Source of the DNA: Porticoccus sp041592135
Lineage (GTDB): Bacteria > Pseudomonadota > Gammaproteobacteria > Pseudomonadales > Porticoccaceae
NCBI GenBank assembly: GCA_041592135.1
Contig: JBFHQR010000093.1
Length of the DNA stretch: 9,570 nucleotides
Reading direction: 5' to 3' (one strand)
Shown here: in pieces, positions 6,389 through 9,570 of the stretch
Layout of the letters: each line of letters begins with the position of its first letter
Position numbering within the stretch: the first letter of the stretch is position 1
Made by a program: the position numbers and the translations under genes
Notes under the pieces: model-generated
Database searches by the model: none
The model's input: only the letters and a program-made list of their open reading frames with translations
Told to the model about the DNA's origin: nothing

Positions 6389-6421
6389 CGCCCCGCGCGC
6401 CCTCCCCAGCTGCGCGGGGCG
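6389..6421 (+). terminator. GC-rich hairpin after epmB, no U-tract
   Basis: Arms CGCCCCGCGC (6389-6398) and GCGCGGGGCG (6412-6421) pair perfectly over 10 bases around a 13-base loop, 44 bases after the epmB stop. Neither strand shows a T-run next to it, so it is either a weak or factor-assisted terminator, or an mRNA-stabilising structure. It separates epmB from the fimX promoter region. Confidence 0.45.
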
Positions 6422-6463
6422 GCAATACAGCCGGGCTGCTGTGATGTGGCCACCGCATTACTC

Positions 6464-6469
6464 TATAAT
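6464..6469 (+). promoter_or_regulatory. Candidate -10 box for the fimX-type gene
   Basis: A perfect TATAAT at 6464-6469, about 42 bases before ATG 6511, predicts initiation near 6476. The -35 region is poor: GTGATG at 6441-6446, with a 17-base spacer, matches 3 of 6. There is no extended -10 TG. A weak -35 often means an activator is needed. Confidence 0.45.
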
Positions 6470-6510
6470 GGCCCACTAGCAACGACCAGATATTGAGGAA
6501 CCAACCCGAG

Positions 6511-8595
6511 ATGGCATCAGACAACGCCCTGAAACTGCTTCTGGTTCACGACAGTTTTGAAGAAGCCAACCGTATTGTCAGTTTGCTGAGAAATGCCAAT
6601 TATCGGGCCGAGTCGAAACATGTGGACCAGGAAGAAGTCCTGTCCAAACTGCTGCAGGACAAACCCTGGGATTTGATCATCGGCCAGATCAGCGGCGCGA
6701 ACACCCCGGCAAAAGCTATTTTTGCCCTGTTGCGCCGACTCAACAGCGACACCCCGGTGATCCTGATTTCCGAGGAGTACAATCCCCGGCATATCGTCGA
6801 GGGTCTGCGCCTGGGCGCCGCTGACGTGATCCCCATGGATGAGGACCAGCACCTGCTGCTGGTCGTTGCCCGCACGCTCTACAACCTGGAACAGCGCCGT
6901 CGACTGAGACAGTGCCGCCGCCGCTATGCGGAATCGGAAAGCCGCTGTGACCGCTTGCTCAGTTCTTCGGTTGATGCCATTGCCATTATCCAGGAAGGCA
7001 CCTACCTGTTTGCCAATGACAGCTATGCACAGCTGTTTGGCCACCTCGACAGCAACAGCATGATTTGCCTGCCGGTGATTGACACCATTGCCCATGAAGA
7101 CCAAGTCCGCCTCAAGGAATACCTGCGCCCCATTGAAGAGGATGAGGAGGTCTACGCCGAACACCTGACCTTCACCGGCATCACCAATGACCAGATTCCC
7201 GTACCCATCGAGGCCCGCATTGCCAAAGTGGATTACCAGGGCGAACCCGCACTGGAATTCCTGATCAGTCGCGAATTCCTCGATGGCAACAGCAACAGTC
7301 TCGAAAGGTCGCTTGCCGAAAATGGTCCAGCGATCAGCATCCAGCGAGACAAGGTTATCGAGATCATCAACACCGCCATCCGCCAGGCTGCACAGAAACA
7401 CAACAGCTCGATCATGCTGTACATCACCCTGGACAATTATCTCAACACCTTGGCGGAAATTGGCATTCAAAACACCGAACAGCTGGTCACCCAACTGGTG
7501 GAAAAAATCCGCGCTGAAAACCCGGAGGACTACCCCTTCAAGCGTTTCAAGGAAGACACGTTTGTGATGATCATGCCAAACACCGGTACCGACGCCGGCC
7601 TGCACTACGCCACGCACCTCTGCGAAAGTGTCGCCGCCAGTATCTTCGAGCCGGATGATCGCACCTATACCCTGACCCTGGGCATCGGCGCCTCGGTGGT
7701 CAGTGAAACCGTGGCCACCGCCGAAGGCTGTATCGACCGGGCACTCGCCGCGCTCAACGAGCTCTACGAAGCCAATGACGGCGCCTTCGCCAATGGTGCC
7801 AAACTCTACGAATCAGAACTCGGACACGAATTCTGCGAAGAGGATCTGGAGGATTCCGCCAGAGCCATGCTGGAAGGCAAGCAATTCGAATTGTTCTACC
7901 AGCCGGTGATTCCGCTGCAGGGGACCCAGGAAGAGTTTTACGAAGTACTGCTGCACACCAGGGAAGGGCCGAAGACGGCAGCGCTGCCAGAAAACTTTAT
8001 TGCCAAGGCCTTCAAAACCCCGGTGGCGGGGGATATCGACCGCTGGGTCATACTGGAAGCCTTCAAGAGCCTGACCGAAACCCTGAAAACCGCGCCGAAC
8101 GTGCGGCTGTTCATCAACATCAGCAGCCAGACCATCTGCGATGATAGCTTTATTGCCTGGCTGAAGGTCGCCCTCAGGGCATCCAACCTGTCTCCCCGTC
8201 AGGTCATCTTCCAGCTGCGCGAAATCGATGTGGCCCGACAGTTCCACCGCTCGGTGGAACTGATTGACGAGCTGAGTAAAATCAACGGCGATGTCGCCCT
8301 GTCCCATTTCGGACTGGCCATTGAACCCATGACGCTATTGCAAAAACTGTCCGTCAACTACGTCAAATTCGACAGCGTCATTATCGAGAAGGCCTACCAG
8401 AGCGAGGAGAGCCACGCGGAAGTTGAAGACCTGATAGGACTACTGAAAGCCGAGGATGAAAAGATTATCGTACCCTTTGTGGAGCGCGCCGACATGATCC
8501 CCACCCTGTGGACCTGCGGGGTCCACTATATCCAGGGACATTTCCTGCAGCCGCCCTCGCGCCAAATGGACTACGACTTCAACAGCGAGGACTGA
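6511..8595 (+). CDS. fimX: FimX-type degenerate REC-PAS-GGDEF-EAL c-di-GMP effector
   Basis: 694-residue cytoplasmic protein whose architecture and length match FimX of Pseudomonas (691), a c-di-GMP receptor that positions type IV pilus assembly and twitching. All catalytic sites look lost. In the REC-like domain (about 7-125) the phospho-acceptor position is Gln59 (DLIIGQIS). A PAS-like region follows (about 145-255). The GGDEF-like domain (about 275-435) has KEDTF (347-351) at the signature. The EAL-like domain (about 445-690) has EVLL (478-481) for EALL and SHFG (598-601) for DDFG, which removes metal-binding aspartates. PFVE (655-658) and QGHFLQ (675-680) resemble FimX. The likely role is c-di-GMP binding, not turnover. 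ATG 6511 has GAGGAA ten bases upstream; TTG 6493 would add six residues. It is convergent with serB, a FimX neighbour in P. aeruginosa. Another degenerate GGDEF-EAL effector remains possible. Confidence 0.8.
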   Translation: MASDNALKLLLVHDSFEEANRIVSLLRNANYRAESKHVDQEEVLSKLLQDKPWDLIIGQISGANTPAKAIFALLRRLNSDTPVILISEEYNPRHIVEGLRLGAADVIPMDEDQHLLLVVARTLYNLEQRRRLRQCRRRYAESESRCDRLLSSSVDAIAIIQEGTYLFANDSYAQLFGHLDSNSMICLPVIDTIAHEDQVRLKEYLRPIEEDEEVYAEHLTFTGITNDQIPVPIEARIAKVDYQGEPALEFLISREFLDGNSNSLERSLAENGPAISIQRDKVIEIINTAIRQAAQKHNSSIMLYITLDNYLNTLAEIGIQNTEQLVTQLVEKIRAENPEDYPFKRFKEDTFVMIMPNTGTDAGLHYATHLCESVAASIFEPDDRTYTLTLGIGASVVSETVATAEGCIDRALAALNELYEANDGAFANGAKLYESELGHEFCEEDLEDSARAMLEGKQFELFYQPVIPLQGTQEEFYEVLLHTREGPKTAALPENFIAKAFKTPVAGDIDRWVILEAFKSLTETLKTAPNVRLFINISSQTICDDSFIAWLKVALRASNLSPRQVIFQLREIDVARQFHRSVELIDELSKINGDVALSHFGLAIEPMTLLQKLSVNYVKFDSVIIEKAYQSEESHAEVEDLIGLLKAEDEKIIVPFVERADMIPTLWTCGVHYIQGHFLQPPSRQMDYDFNSED

Positions 8596-8615
8596 GCCGC
8601 AACGATTCCGGCAAC

Positions 8616-9570
8616 TCACTCCGGCCAGAACAGGGTGTCCCGGTCGCTCAGCCCCATCAGGTAGAGGATGCCGTCCAGCCCCAGCTTGGAGATAGACTGT
8701 TTGGCATTGGCCTTCACCAGCGGCTTGGCCCGGAAGGCGATCCCCAAACCGGCAATACTCAGCATCGGCAGGTCATTGGCCCCGTCGCCCACCGCGATCA
8801 CCTGCTCCAGGCAGACCCCTTCCCGGGCGGCGATTTCAATCAATAGACGGGCCTTGCGCTGGCCGTCCACCACTTCGCCGGTCACCCTGCCGGTGACCTT
8901 GCCGTCGACAATTTCCAGCTGGTTGGCGTAGACATAGTCAATGCCCAGCTTTTGCTGGATATGGCGACCAAAATAATCAAAGCCACCGGAGAGGATGGCG
9001 GTCTTGTAGCCCAGCCGCCGCAGGGTGGCCATCAGCAATTCAGCCCCTTCCGTCAGGCGCAATCGGACAGCGACCTGCTCCAGCACCGACTCGTCCAGCC
9101 CGCGCAACAGTGCCATGCGGCGGGCAAAGCTCTCTTTGAAATCCAGCTCGCCGCGCATGGCCGCTTCGGTGATGGCCGAAACCTGATCACCGACACCGGC
9201 CTCCCTGGCCAGTTCGTCGATCACTTCGGCCTCGATCAGGGTCGAATCCATATCGAACACCACCAGGCGACGATTGCGGCGGTAGATATTGTCTTCCTGA
9301 TAGGCGACGTCGATATCGAGCTCGGAAGACAATTCCAGCAATGAAGTGCGCAGTGCCGCCAAATCGCCGGGCACCCCGCGCAGGGAAAACTCCACACAGG
9401 CCTTGGTATTGGCCTCAATATGTTCCAGCGGCACCCGGCCGGAGAGCCGGGTGATCTTGTCGATATTCAATCCCTGCGCCACGGTCACCGCCGTCACCCG
9501 GGCAATGTGGTGGGCCGTCACCCGGCGGGCCAGCAGGGTCACGATATGGCGCGGCTTGCCCTGCTGGGCA
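8616..9570 (-). CDS. serB: SerB, phosphoserine phosphatase (N-terminus cut by window edge)
   Basis: Partial gene: 317 residues are visible and the frame is still open at the right edge. SerB dephosphorylates L-phosphoserine, the last step of serine synthesis. The first 85 or so residues form an ACT-like regulatory domain. The HAD phosphatase domain follows: motif I DMDST at 106-110, where the first Asp is the phosphorylated nucleophile; motif II SGG at 194-196; Lys239; and motif IV GDGAND at 261-266. An in-frame GTG at 9542 could pass as a start. However, the codons upstream of it read AQQGKPRHI, which continues the Pseudomonas-type SerB alignment, so the true start lies outside the window and a further ACT domain is expected. 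The stop is 20 bases from the fimX stop, convergent, with no visible terminator in the gap. Confidence 0.96.
   Translation of the reverse strand, partial: AQQGKPRHIVTLLARRVTAHHIARVTAVTVAQGLNIDKITRLSGRVPLEHIEANTKACVEFSLRGVPGDLAALRTSLLELSSELDIDVAYQEDNIYRRNRRLVVFDMDSTLIEAEVIDELAREAGVGDQVSAITEAAMRGELDFKESFARRMALLRGLDESVLEQVAVRLRLTEGAELLMATLRRLGYKTAILSGGFDYFGRHIQQKLGIDYVYANQLEIVDGKVTGRVTGEVVDGQRKARLLIEIAAREGVCLEQVIAVGDGANDLPMLSIAGLGIAFRAKPLVKANAKQSISKLGLDGILYLMGLSDRDTLFWPE

Noticed and set aside
6202..6524. Small open frames on both strands between epmB and fimX
   Set aside because: No start signals or recognisable motifs; they overlap the GC-rich hairpin and the promoter region.
6517..7617. 366-codon open frame on the minus strand
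   Set aside because: It is antisense to the fimX-type gene, whose recognisable domains fix the plus strand as coding.
9540..9542. GTG as the start of serB
   Set aside because: The frame is open upstream and the preceding residues continue the family alignment, so this is an internal valine codon.
1..9570. Mobile elements, CRISPR arrays, RNA genes, phage or defence genes
   Set aside because: No transposase-like gene, direct-repeat array, tRNA or rRNA signature was seen by eye; all coding space is taken by core genes.

Overview
This window looks like a chromosomal core-gene region of a high-GC gammaproteobacterium. The gene set and protein sequences fit a free-living relative of the Pseudomonas/Cellvibrio-type lineages; that placement is inferred from remembered protein similarity, not from a search. 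I see no mobile element, rRNA, tRNA, CRISPR array or tandem repeat. Seven complete genes and two genes cut by the window edges fill almost everything, and no gap between genes exceeds about 170 bases.

Layout from left to right: hflK (minus, C-terminus cut at the left edge), hflX (minus, TTG start), hfq (minus), miaA (minus), epmA (minus, overlapping miaA by 14 bases), efp (minus), then epmB (plus, divergent from efp by 45 bases), a fimX-type gene (plus), and serB (minus, convergent with fimX, N-terminus beyond the right edge). Read on the minus strand, the left block is efp > terminator > epmA > miaA > hfq > hflX > hflK. The miaA-hfq-hflX-hflK order is the classic gammaproteobacterial cluster. 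What precedes miaA is not mutL, its usual partner, but the EF-P modification enzyme gene epmA.

Functionally, efp, epmA and epmB form a nearly complete EF-P beta-lysylation module. EpmB makes (R)-beta-lysine, EpmA attaches it to EF-P Lys34, and the modified factor rescues ribosomes stalled at polyproline. miaA (tRNA A37 prenylation), hfq (sRNA chaperone) and hflX (ribosome-splitting GTPase) continue the theme of translation and post-transcriptional control. hflK encodes a membrane regulator of the FtsH protease. The fimX homologue is a c-di-GMP effector with degenerate REC, GGDEF and EAL domains that presumably controls type IV pili. serB makes serine and is a known neighbour of fimX in Pseudomonas.

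Regulatory structure visible in the gaps: a textbook intrinsic terminator after efp; hairpins without U-tracts after miaA, hflX and epmB; candidate promoters for hflK, hfq, efp and fimX; and a nested dyad upstream of hfq. I found no clearly new system. The points worth a second look are the wiring of the EF-P module into the miaA-hfq cluster, the hfq leader, and the degenerate c-di-GMP receptor.
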